From contig NZ_BNAY01000010.1 in assembly GCF_014654365.1 (NCBI RefSeq), positions 62,001 through 126,000 of the forward strand: 64,000 bases of DNA. Direction: 5' to 3'. The position numbers were made by a program, and so were the translations under genes. Position 1 is the stretch's first letter. Each line of letters starts with the position of its first letter. Below, piece by piece: positions 49,876 to 57,143 of the stretch. The notes under the pieces are model-generated. The model saw only the letters and a program-made list of their open reading frames with translations. It had not been told where the DNA came from and made no database searches. Source of the stretch: Amycolatopsis oliviviridis. Lineage in GTDB: Bacteria; Actinomycetota; Actinomycetes; Mycobacteriales; Pseudonocardiaceae.

Positions 49876-50328
49876 ATGACCGACCTGACGATCACGCGCC
49901 TCCTCGACGCGCCCCGCGAGCTCGCCTTCCGCGTCTGGACGGATCCGGACCATCTCGCCCACTGGTGGGGCCCGGCCGGGTTCACCACCAGGTCCTGCAC
50001 TGTCAACCTCACCGAGGGCGGCCGCTGGCGCATCTGCATCAGCGACGGCGAGACCGACCTGTGGGCCTCCGGCGTCTACCACGAGATCGTCCCGCCGGAG
50101 CGGCTCGTCTTCAGCTTCGCCTGGGAGGAACCGGAAGGCGCGCGAGGGCACGACACGCTCGTCACGGTCACTCTCTCCGAACTCGACGGCAAAACCGAGA
50201 TGTCGTTCCACCAGGCCATCTTCGAGACCGTGGCGGACCGCGACGGCCACGTCGAAGGCTGGCAGTCCTGTTTCGGCCGTCTCGCCGCCTATCTCACGGA
50301 GTGTTCACCAGATGCGAGCGGTCGATGA
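49876..50328 (+). CDS. SRPBCC (AHSA1-like) domain protein
   Basis: 150-aa helix-grip fold protein: LTITRLLDAPRELAFRVWTD, HLAHWWGPAGF, GGRWRICISDG, VPPERLVFSFAWE, a layout shared by AHSA1/CalC-type proteins that bind hydrophobic ligands. The ATG at 49876 follows GGAAGAGGA. A palindromic operator overlaps its promoter. Its 3' end overlaps the convergent MarR gene by 35 bp. Precise function unknown. Confidence 0.88.
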   Translation: MTDLTITRLLDAPRELAFRVWTDPDHLAHWWGPAGFTTRSCTVNLTEGGRWRICISDGETDLWASGVYHEIVPPERLVFSFAWEEPEGARGHDTLVTVTLSELDGKTEMSFHQAIFETVADRDGHVEGWQSCFGRLAAYLTECSPDASGR

Positions 50329-50731
50329 GATCACCCATGGCCTGCCGAAAGTCACGGCGCCGCCGCTCGCTCCATCCGACGGTCAGCTGGTAGAAGACCT
50401 CTTCCTGCCACCGGTGAGCTTGGTCGAGCATGACCAGGCCCGCCGGGGTCAGCGACACCTCGCGACGACGAGCGTCGGTCCGCGAGGATTCCATGGACAG
50501 GTAGCCCGCCTCGACCGCGGCCTTGATCAGCCGCGAGACCCCGCTTTGGTCGATGCCGACTTCTCGCGCGATCGCGTTGACCGTCGCCGGCACCTCACGC
50601 CCGGCAAGGGAATGGACGGCCTCGCCGACGAGGACGAGCCTGCCTTGATCAGCGAGGTCACCGGCCGTCGACCTGCGCGCCCAATGCCGGACGAAAGCGA
50701 ACAGGGCCTGCCCAGGACCCGGATCGCTCAT
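50294..50731 (-). CDS. MarR-family transcriptional regulator
   Basis: 145 aa with the MarR winged helix: VPATVNAIAREVGIDQSGVSRLIKAAVEAGYL as recognition region and the wing SSRTDARRREVSLTPAG. ATG at 50731 overlaps the stop of the NTF2-like gene (ATGA). The probable operator is the 15-bp palindrome at 51119-51133 upstream of that gene, giving autorepression. The 3' end overlaps the SRPBCC gene on the other strand. Confidence 0.88.
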   Translation of the reverse strand: MSDPGPGQALFAFVRHWARRSTAGDLADQGRLVLVGEAVHSLAGREVPATVNAIAREVGIDQSGVSRLIKAAVEAGYLSMESSRTDARRREVSLTPAGLVMLDQAHRWQEEVFYQLTVGWSERRRRDFRQAMGDLIDRSHLVNTP

Positions 50732-51108
50732 TCGGTGGCCGCCATCTCGCGGCAGATGTAGGCCAGTTCGAGCGCCGACTTCAGGTCGGGCAGCCGCAGC
50801 GCCGCGGTCACCTTGCCCTCGGCCACCCGGAAAACGGTCGCCACGCGAGTCGGCCCCTCGCTCTCGGGCCACGTCGCGTCCTCCTCCACCACCATCAGCC
50901 GATCGCTGACCGGATGCCACGATCGCGGCTTCAGCCTGATCCCCGAGCGATCCACCCAGTCGGCGAACTGCCCGGACGTGATCGGGCCCGCCCCTTTCGG
51001 CCCGAGGACGACGACCGGATCCCCGACCGCGCCTGCCGATCGCCTCAGGTCACCGTCGTTGACGCTCTCGTGCCACTCGTTGATCGCTGTCTCAAGGGTC
51101 GACTCCAT
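50728..51108 (-). CDS. NTF2-like / SnoaL-type small protein
   Basis: 126 aa, cone-shaped NTF2-like fold suggested by the N-terminal helix LETAINEWHESVNDGDL, the central WVDRSGIRLKPRSWHPVSDRLMVVEEDATW and the strand TRVATVFRVAEGKVTAALRLP. Such proteins are isomerases, cyclases or ligand carriers; no catalytic residues can be named. ATG at 51108; an ATG at 51132 would place codons inside the palindromic operator. First gene of the MarR operon. Confidence 0.78.
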   Translation of the reverse strand: MESTLETAINEWHESVNDGDLRRSAGAVGDPVVVLGPKGAGPITSGQFADWVDRSGIRLKPRSWHPVSDRLMVVEEDATWPESEGPTRVATVFRVAEGKVTAALRLPDLKSALELAYICREMAATE

Positions 51109-51118
51109 GACCCAAGTG

Positions 51119-51133
51119 TATGCGAAACGCATA
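51119..51133. promoter_or_regulatory. 15-bp palindrome, probable MarR operator
   Basis: TATGCGAAACGCATA: perfect 6-bp arms around AAA, 10 bp upstream of the NTF2-like start, where a bound MarR dimer would block transcription. Confidence 0.65.
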
Positions 51134-51146
51134 GATCTCGACAGCG

Positions 51147-52376
51147 TCAGCCCACCTGCCGAAGGATTTCGCGCGCACGCGCCACCCCGTCTTCCTCGCG
51201 CAGCCGCGCGGCGACGTACTGCGCCCCGCGTCGGAACAGGAGGTTGCCCGACAGCTCCAGCAGCCGCGCGGTCAAGGCGTCCGCGGTGAGCTCCCGCAGC
51301 GGCAACGGACGCGGTCCCGCGCCGAGGCGGGACACCCGATCGCCCCAGTACGGCTGGTCGGAGAAGACCGGGCAGACCAGCGCCGGGACGCCCGCGCGCA
51401 ACGCGGCCGCGGTCGTGCCCGCGCCGCCGTGATGCACCACCGCGGCGGTACGCGGGAAGAGCCACGCGTGCGGGACGTCCTGAATCGTCAGGAGATCGTC
51501 GTCGCCGGATTCGGCGTCGGTGGCGAGCACGCCTCGCAGCCCCACCCGGCGCAACGCCGTGCGGACCGCGGCGAACGTCCGCTCCGCCTCCGACGGCCGC
51601 ATACTGCCGAACCCGACGTACACCGGAGGCGGGCCCGAGGCGAGGAAGTCGCGCAGGCGCGGATCCGGCCGCCACGCGGCGGGGGTGTCGAGGAACCAGT
51701 ACCCGGTGACGTGGACCCTGGCGGGCCAGTCCTTCGGCCGGGGCACGACGGCATCGGAGAACCCGCACAGCACCGGGGTTTCCGCCCGCCGGGGGCCACG
51801 CCACCCGGCCGCCGGGAGTCCGAGTTCCGCACCCCGCCAGCGATCCACCTCGGGCCGCAGCACCTGCCAGGCGACGGCGTCGACGGCGTGAAAGCTCAGC
51901 CGCCGTCCGCACGGCCCGGCCTTGGCCGCCCACGGAAGCAGCGGATGCGCGAACTTCCTGGTCGGCACGCTCGGCTGATAATGCAGTTCGACGTCAGGGA
52001 CGCCGAGCGAGGCACCCAGGTGCGCCCCGAGGAACCCCAGCGTCGGAGCGAGCACGAGGTCGGCCCCGGCCGCTCCTCGGTGGACGTCGGCCAGCAGGCG
52101 TTCCAGGATCGGGGCCAGCGCACCTCGCAGACCGCGCAAGAACGCCGCCGGATTGCGGCTGCCCTCGGTCCATTCGCGGCCGCCGTCCGAACCGAGGATC
52201 TCGCCGGGATCCGCCGAGAGCGGCGCGAACTCCAGACCGTGCGCGGTCACCCAGGCCCGGAATCGCTCGGCCGCAAGCACCCGGACCCGGTCACCGTGAA
52301 GGCCGCGCCCCAGCGCGACGCACGGCTGGACGTCGCCCCGCGAGCCGGGAGCGACGATCACGACGAGCCGGGTCAC
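51147..52376 (-). CDS. GT1-family glycosyltransferase
   Basis: 409-aa GT-B glycosyltransferase of the UGT/sterol-glucosyltransferase type. N-terminal acceptor domain opens LVVIVAPGSRGDVQPCVALG; the donor domain has VYVGFGSMRPSE and the sugar-nucleotide motif HHGGAGTTAAALRAGVPALVCP with DQPYWGDRV following. It should transfer a sugar from UDP- or TDP-sugar to a lipid or hydroxylated acceptor. The GTG at 52376 overlaps the short-chain reductase stop (GTGA). Last gene of the leftward arm of the Pks13-like lipid locus, so a glycolipid product is plausible. Confidence 0.9.
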   Translation of the reverse strand: MTRLVVIVAPGSRGDVQPCVALGRGLHGDRVRVLAAERFRAWVTAHGLEFAPLSADPGEILGSDGGREWTEGSRNPAAFLRGLRGALAPILERLLADVHRGAAGADLVLAPTLGFLGAHLGASLGVPDVELHYQPSVPTRKFAHPLLPWAAKAGPCGRRLSFHAVDAVAWQVLRPEVDRWRGAELGLPAAGWRGPRRAETPVLCGFSDAVVPRPKDWPARVHVTGYWFLDTPAAWRPDPRLRDFLASGPPPVYVGFGSMRPSEAERTFAAVRTALRRVGLRGVLATDAESGDDDLLTIQDVPHAWLFPRTAAVVHHGGAGTTAAALRAGVPALVCPVFSDQPYWGDRVSRLGAGPRPLPLRELTADALTARLLELSGNLLFRRGAQYVAARLREEDGVARAREILRQVG

Positions 52377-53206
52377 CGTTTCGCCGCCGTCAACCGGTAG
52401 CGGAGCCGGAACGGCAGGTTCGCCAGCGCCGCCGCGATCCGTGCGTCCCGGCCGACCAGATAGCGCGGCGCGACACGGCGGGCGGTCAGCGCGTGGACCA
52501 CGACCCTGGCCGCCCGTTCGGGCGGCACACCGTTCCGCGCGGACCGCTCGGCACTGCGTTCGGCCTCATCCAGTTGTGCCGCGTACCTTTCCCGCGCGGC
52601 CGGCGGCAAGGCTGCGCGCACCTCTTCGGCGGCGGCGCGGGCACGCGGCCAGATCGAGGTGGCGACCGCGCCGGGCTCGACGAGGACGACGTCGATCCCG
52701 GACGGCGCCAGTTCGGCGCGCAGGCTGTCGGTCAAGCCGACCAGGGCGAACTTCGACGTGTGATAGGGCCCGACCATCGGTCCCGCGATCCGCCCGCCCA
52801 TCGAGCCGACCGTCACCACCCTGGCGGCGGGATCGGCGCGCAACGCGGGCAGCATCGCCTGCGTGACGGCGAGCTGACCGGTGACGTTGACCTCAAGCTG
52901 CTGCCGGAAATCCTCGATCGGGACGTGTTCCAGCGGTCCGGGCCGGGCCATCCCGGCGTTGTTCACCAGACCTCGCAGCGGTCCCGCCGCCGCGACCTGC
53001 TTCCCGCACGCCGCGATCGACGCCGTGTCCCGGAGGTCCATCCGGAGGACGGTGACCGCTTCGCCGTGGACGCGGGCGAGTTCGGTTTCGTCCGCGTCGG
53101 TGCGCACACTGGCCCAGACGTGCGCCCCTCTCCGGACGAGTTCGGCCACGCAGGCCCGGCCGATCCCGCTCGAAGCCCCGGTGACCACAAAGGACGGACG
53201 AGTCAC
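52373..53206 (-). CDS. Short-chain dehydrogenase/reductase (CmrA-like role possible)
   Basis: 277-aa NAD(P)H oxidoreductase. TGASSGIG at 9-16 binds the cofactor, NNAG follows, and Ser with YHTSK give the catalytic triad; the C-terminus is basic. The size and context resemble CmrA (Rv2509), which reduces the 3-oxo group of the Pks13 product in mycobacteria. That assignment rests on context, because SDR sequences are poor guides to substrate. GTG at 53206 overlaps the upstream esterase stop, and its own stop overlaps the glycosyltransferase start. Confidence 0.88.
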   Translation of the reverse strand: MTRPSFVVTGASSGIGRACVAELVRRGAHVWASVRTDADETELARVHGEAVTVLRMDLRDTASIAACGKQVAAAGPLRGLVNNAGMARPGPLEHVPIEDFRQQLEVNVTGQLAVTQAMLPALRADPAARVVTVGSMGGRIAGPMVGPYHTSKFALVGLTDSLRAELAPSGIDVVLVEPGAVATSIWPRARAAAEEVRAALPPAARERYAAQLDEAERSAERSARNGVPPERAARVVVHALTARRVAPRYLVGRDARIAAALANLPFRLRYRLTAAKR

Positions 53207-54249
53207 GACGCCTCCCCCGTCTTCACCGGTGCCGAGAGGGCGCGCAGCATCCGCGGCCAGGTCTTGTGCAGCTGGTCCTGCCAGTACGCCCAGTGGTGCG
53301 TGCCCGGGCCGTAGAAGTCGGTCATGACCGGGACACCGAGGCGGTTCAGCCGGTCGGCCATCGCGGTGGTCTGCCCGGAGCACAGGAATTCGAGCAGCAT
53401 CGCGCCGGGGAGCACGTCGATCGGGAGCTTCCCGTCGTACGGGCCGGGCAGACCGTTGCCCGTCGACAGGTACAGCTCGGTGCCGCGCAGGCGGTCGGCG
53501 TTCACCAGCGGATCGTGCGCGTCCCAGCGGGACGCCTCGCGCCGCCGGTCACCCCAGAGCGCCTCGGGATCCTGCCGGGCCGACGCGACGATCGCGCTGG
53601 TCAGAAGCTCGCCGTACGGGCCGGTGGGGTTGAGGTTGCCGCTGAACGACCCGGCGAACCGGAACACCCCCGGCCTCCGCGCGGCCAGTTCCACCGCGCC
53701 GTAGCCACCGAGCGAGAGCCCGGCCGCCACCCTCCGCCCGTCGCCGCGATAGCCGCGATCGATCAGCTGCGGGATCTCGACCGCGGTGAAGGTCTCCCAT
53801 TGATTCAGTACGACGTCCTTGCCGTAATTCCACCAGTCGGAAAAGAACCCCGCCGAACCGGAACCCGGCATGACGACCAAGGCGCCGGAGTCGTCGGCGA
53901 GTTCCCGGATGTCGGTGTTGGCCGTCCAGCCGCGATAGTCCTGCAGCCGCGTCTCCCCGGCGAGCAGATACACCGACGGCCACTTCCGATCCGGTTCGGT
54001 GGCCCACCGCGACGGCAGGATCAGCCGCACCATCGCGTAACTCCCCACGCCGACCGAGCGCACGGTGAGATCCAGCATCCGCGGATCACCGTCCACAGTG
54101 GTCTGGGCGACGACATGCGAACCGTCGTCGGCGCGGGCGTCCGGGACGCCGTTCCCGGCCCGCGCCGGGGCGACGGCGACGCTCGGCAGCAAGCACGCCA
54201 CGGCGGCCAGCACCGCGACCGCCCGCGGCAGCCTCGAAGTAATGCGCAT
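53203..54249 (-). CDS. Secreted antigen-85-like acyltransferase / esterase
   Basis: 348 aa. Signal peptide 1-31 (AVLAAVACLLPSVAVAPARA). The mature part has the antigen-85/esterase-D fold: VYLLAGETRLQDYRGWTANTD, VVMPGSGSAGFFSDWW, NQWETFTAVEIPQLI, nucleophile Ser179 in GLSLGG, and THHWAYWQDQL with the catalytic His. These segments parallel those of mycolyltransferases Ag85A-C, including the Trp-rich substrate loop. Non-mycolate actinomycetes also have such esterases, so mycolyl transfer is not proven. First gene of the leftward operon; divergent from the FAAL/PKS operon. Confidence 0.9.
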   Translation of the reverse strand: MRITSRLPRAVAVLAAVACLLPSVAVAPARAGNGVPDARADDGSHVVAQTTVDGDPRMLDLTVRSVGVGSYAMVRLILPSRWATEPDRKWPSVYLLAGETRLQDYRGWTANTDIRELADDSGALVVMPGSGSAGFFSDWWNYGKDVVLNQWETFTAVEIPQLIDRGYRGDGRRVAAGLSLGGYGAVELAARRPGVFRFAGSFSGNLNPTGPYGELLTSAIVASARQDPEALWGDRRREASRWDAHDPLVNADRLRGTELYLSTGNGLPGPYDGKLPIDVLPGAMLLEFLCSGQTTAMADRLNRLGVPVMTDFYGPGTHHWAYWQDQLHKTWPRMLRALSAPVKTGEAS

Positions 54250-54360
54250 ACGTAATCCTTTGTCCCGGTCGTTCGACAGAATTCGAAAATGTGACGGCGA
54301 TTACCCGCGAAAGGAAGTCGGAGATGGCGTCACGTTAAGCGGAAGAACCCCCTCCAGGCA

Positions 54361-54390
54361 ATTGTCCTGCCCACAATCCGGGAGGACAAT
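54361..54390. promoter_or_regulatory. Dyad in the divergent lipid-locus promoter region
   Basis: ATTGTCCT (54361-54368) and AGGACAAT (54383-54390), 8-bp arms separated by 14 bp, 112 bp upstream of the antigen-85-like gene. A possible regulator site for the two divergent operons. A second short dyad, GATACC..GGTATT, is near 54560. Confidence 0.45.
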
Positions 54391-54561
54391 ATGAATGCCA
54401 GGGAAACAAGAAAACGATCAGCCTCCCCCATCAGGGTGACCCAGCGCTCACGGAGCGTGAACGACACTGGCACGGCAGTACCAGACTGCCGCACACACCT
54501 GCGAAAAGTCCGGAAACGGCAGGTCACACCCAGTACACGAAGGACATTTACGTTCTCTTGA
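54391..54561 (+). CDS. Possible 56-aa basic small protein
   Basis: A frame starting at ATG 54391 with GGGAGG 5 bases upstream encodes 56 residues with 14 Arg/Lys (MNARETRKRSASPIRV start, RKVRKRQVTPSTRRTF near the end). Codon choice (AGA, AAA, ACA, TCA) is unlike the strongly GC-ending neighbours, which argues against a conserved gene. It may instead be part of the leader RNA of the downstream operon. Confidence 0.25.
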   Translation: MNARETRKRSASPIRVTQRSRSVNDTGTAVPDCRTHLRKVRKRQVTPSTRRTFTFS

Positions 54562-54695
54562 TACCTTCCGGTATTCGATTTCCCGTCGTAGCCTTCGTCG
54601 TGCCGCCCGGGTTCGGCGTCCCCTGAAGCGACCCCGGTGCCTGCGTCCCACCGAAGGGACCGTGACCCCTCAGGACCCTTCCGAAAGGGCTATTC

Positions 54696-55364
54696 ATGAC
54701 TGCCCGAATTCGTGCTCTCCTCGTCTCCGCCGCCGCGGTGGCCACCATTTCCGGCATGCCGGGAGAATCGATTCAGGCGGCCGCGGCGCCACCCTCTCCC
54801 GCCGTTCCGCCCGCCGCCTTGCTCCCTCCCGAAACCGTCCCGCACGCCTCCGCGCGCGACGGTTTCGACCTGGCCTCGACACTGTCGGCACAGTCCAAGC
54901 AGGACCGTGAAGAAAGCCGGGTCGATGTCGGTGGCTGCGAGGACGTCGTGCACGGCAGGCTGGTCGGCGACGACGCCACCGGCCAGGGTTTCCAGTCCGC
55001 CGTACCCGGCGGCCAGGTGTCCGAACTGGTCGCCCGCATGACGAACCCGCCCGATCTGGCGGCCTGGGCCGCGCAGGCCGGGCGGTGCTCGAAGGTGACG
55101 GTCGACGACGCGGCCGGTTCCGCGGTGTCGACCGTCACCGTCCACCCCGCGCCCGTCGTCCCGGACGCGAAAACCCTTTCCTACCAACAACTCCTGACGC
55201 TTCCCGGACAGCCCCCCGAGCTGCCGGGACTGCGCCTGCGCACCGTCGCCATCGCCGCCGACGACGTCTTGGTCGTGCTTCGTGACGCCGGGCCGACCGG
55301 CCTCGACCTCGACGCGCTCGCCGTCACCGCCTGGCGGCACGCCGCCGGACCGCTCGGCCGCTGA
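54696..55364 (+). CDS. Secreted protein heading the FAAL/PKS operon
   Basis: 222 aa with a signal peptide to about residue 29 and no recognised domain. A Pro/Ala-rich stretch (AAPPSPAVPPAALLPP) is followed by a mixed fold with two Cys (GGCEDVV and AGRCSKV) that could form a disulfide. AAGGG lies 6 bases before the ATG. It is 33 bp upstream of the acyl-AMP ligase. In mycobacteria the equivalent position holds a secreted lipase-type protein (Rv3802c), but no serine-hydrolase motif is present here. Its role in lipid export or attachment is only inferred. Confidence 0.78.
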   Translation: MTARIRALLVSAAAVATISGMPGESIQAAAAPPSPAVPPAALLPPETVPHASARDGFDLASTLSAQSKQDREESRVDVGGCEDVVHGRLVGDDATGQGFQSAVPGGQVSELVARMTNPPDLAAWAAQAGRCSKVTVDDAAGSAVSTVTVHPAPVVPDAKTLSYQQLLTLPGQPPELPGLRLRTVAIAADDVLVVLRDAGPTGLDLDALAVTAWRHAAGPLGR

Positions 55365-55397
55365 ACCCCGCACCACTCCGACCCCGAGGAGAAAGCC

Positions 55398-57143
55398 ATG
55401 TCCCTGGCCCCCGAAAACCTGCCCGCCACGGCCGGCCCCACCCTCCCCGCCTGCCTCCGGCATTGGGCCGACACCGGCGGCGACCGGCCCGCGCTGACCT
55501 TCGCCGACTTCGCGACCGATCGCGCCGGACGGCGGCGGACCCTGACCTGGAAGCAGCTCCGGGACCGCGTCGACGCCGTCGCGGGGGCGCTGCCCGTCCG
55601 GCCCGGTGACCGGGTGGCCGTGCTGTGCCCGCAGAGCGCCGACTACGTGGTCGCCTTCCTCGGCGCGATCACCGCCGGCGCGATCGCCGTGCCGCTGTTC
55701 GACCCCGGGCTGCCCGGGCACGCCGGACGGCTCGCCGCGGTGCTGACCGACTGCTCCCCCACCGCGGTGATCACCACCTCCGCGACCGAGGACGCCGTCC
55801 ACGAGTTCCTCGCCGGTCTGCCCGGCGGCGAGCGCGTCGCCGTCGTCGCGGCCGACAAGCCGTCCGAAGGCCCGGCCCGCGCGTGGCCCGCGCCGGATCC
55901 GGTGCCGGACGACGTCGCCTACCTGCAGTACACCTCCGGATCGACCCGCAGCCCGGCCGGCGTGGTGCTGACTCACGCGAACGTGCTGGCCAACGTCGGT
56001 CAGGCGGTCCGGGGACTCGGCATCGACCCGGCCGCGGGGACCACGGTGTCGTGGCTGCCGCTGTTCCACGACATGGGTCTCGTGCTCGGCCTGATCACGC
56101 CGCTGGCGACGGGCATGAGGTCGGTCCTGATGGATCCGCTGGCGTTCATCGAACGTCCGCTGCGCTGGCTGGAACTGCTCGGCGACTTCAACGGAAGCTG
56201 GAGCGCCGCCCCGAACTTCGCGTTCCACTACGCCGCGAGCCGGGTCCGAGAGGAGGACCGCGCCAAGCTCCGCCTCGACCGCGTCGCCGCGATCGTCAAC
56301 GGCGCGGAACCGATCAACCCCGACGTCCTCGCCCGGTTCCACACCGCCTTCGCCGATTCCGGCTACCTGCCGGAGAAGACGCGCCCCGCGTACGGGCTCG
56401 CCGAGGCGACCGTCTTCGTCACCACCGGTCCCGGTGTCCCGCCGCGCGTCACCACGTTCGACCGCGCCGCGCTGGGAGCGGGCACGGCACGGCAGGCGGA
56501 CGACGGGCTCCGGCTGGTCGCCTGCGGTGTCCCGGTCGGCCAGCACGTCGCGCTGGTCGACCCGGAAACCGGGGTCGCGCTGGAAGACGGTTCGGTCGGC
56601 GAGATCTGGGTCCACGGGCCCAACGTCGGCACCGGCTACTGGGAGAAACCCTTGGAGAGCACCGAGACCTTCGGCGCCCGGCTGACCGGCGCCCACGACG
56701 GGCTCCCGGAGGCGCCCTGGTTGCGCACCGGGGACCTCGGCGTCCGCTACGACGGGGAGGTCTACATCGCGGGCCGGATCAAGGACCTGCTCATCGTCGA
56801 CGGCCGCAACCACTACCCGCAGGACGTCGAGGCCACGGCGGCCGCGGCCGACCGCGACATCCGTCCGGGCAGTGTCGCCGCGTTCGCCGTCGAAGGCGCG
56901 GACACCGAAGCGGCGGTCATCGTCGCCGAACACCGCGGTCACACCGACCTGACCACGGCGGACGAACAAGCCCTCGCCGTGTCGATCCGGCGGCTGGTCT
57001 CCGACGCGCACGGCCTCGCGCTGCGCGACGTCGTACTCGTCCCGGCGGGCCTGGTCCCCCGGACCTCCAGCGGCAAGATCGCGCGCGGTGCCTGCCGCGA
57101 CCGCTACCTCGCCGGCGATTACGGAAAGGCCCTGGTGCGATGA
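55398..57143 (+). CDS. Fatty-acyl-AMP ligase (FadD32-like)
   Basis: 581-aa adenylating enzyme that activates a fatty acid as acyl-AMP and loads it on a carrier protein, not CoA. Motifs: YTSGSTRSPAGVVLTH (P-loop), SWLPLFHDMGLVLGLITPL (typical of FAALs), YGLAEAT, WLRTGDLGV, and the late GRIKDLLIVDGRNHYPQDVE with SSGKIAR supplying the C-domain Lys. FAALs differ from acyl-CoA ligases in this FHDMG region and N-terminal insertion. The stop overlaps the PKS start (ATGA), the same pairing as fadD32-pks13, so it probably loads the PKS N-terminal ACP. Confidence 0.92.
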   Translation: MSLAPENLPATAGPTLPACLRHWADTGGDRPALTFADFATDRAGRRRTLTWKQLRDRVDAVAGALPVRPGDRVAVLCPQSADYVVAFLGAITAGAIAVPLFDPGLPGHAGRLAAVLTDCSPTAVITTSATEDAVHEFLAGLPGGERVAVVAADKPSEGPARAWPAPDPVPDDVAYLQYTSGSTRSPAGVVLTHANVLANVGQAVRGLGIDPAAGTTVSWLPLFHDMGLVLGLITPLATGMRSVLMDPLAFIERPLRWLELLGDFNGSWSAAPNFAFHYAASRVREEDRAKLRLDRVAAIVNGAEPINPDVLARFHTAFADSGYLPEKTRPAYGLAEATVFVTTGPGVPPRVTTFDRAALGAGTARQADDGLRLVACGVPVGQHVALVDPETGVALEDGSVGEIWVHGPNVGTGYWEKPLESTETFGARLTGAHDGLPEAPWLRTGDLGVRYDGEVYIAGRIKDLLIVDGRNHYPQDVEATAAAADRDIRPGSVAAFAVEGADTEAAVIVAEHRGHTDLTTADEQALAVSIRRLVSDAHGLALRDVVLVPAGLVPRTSSGKIARGACRDRYLAGDYGKALVR

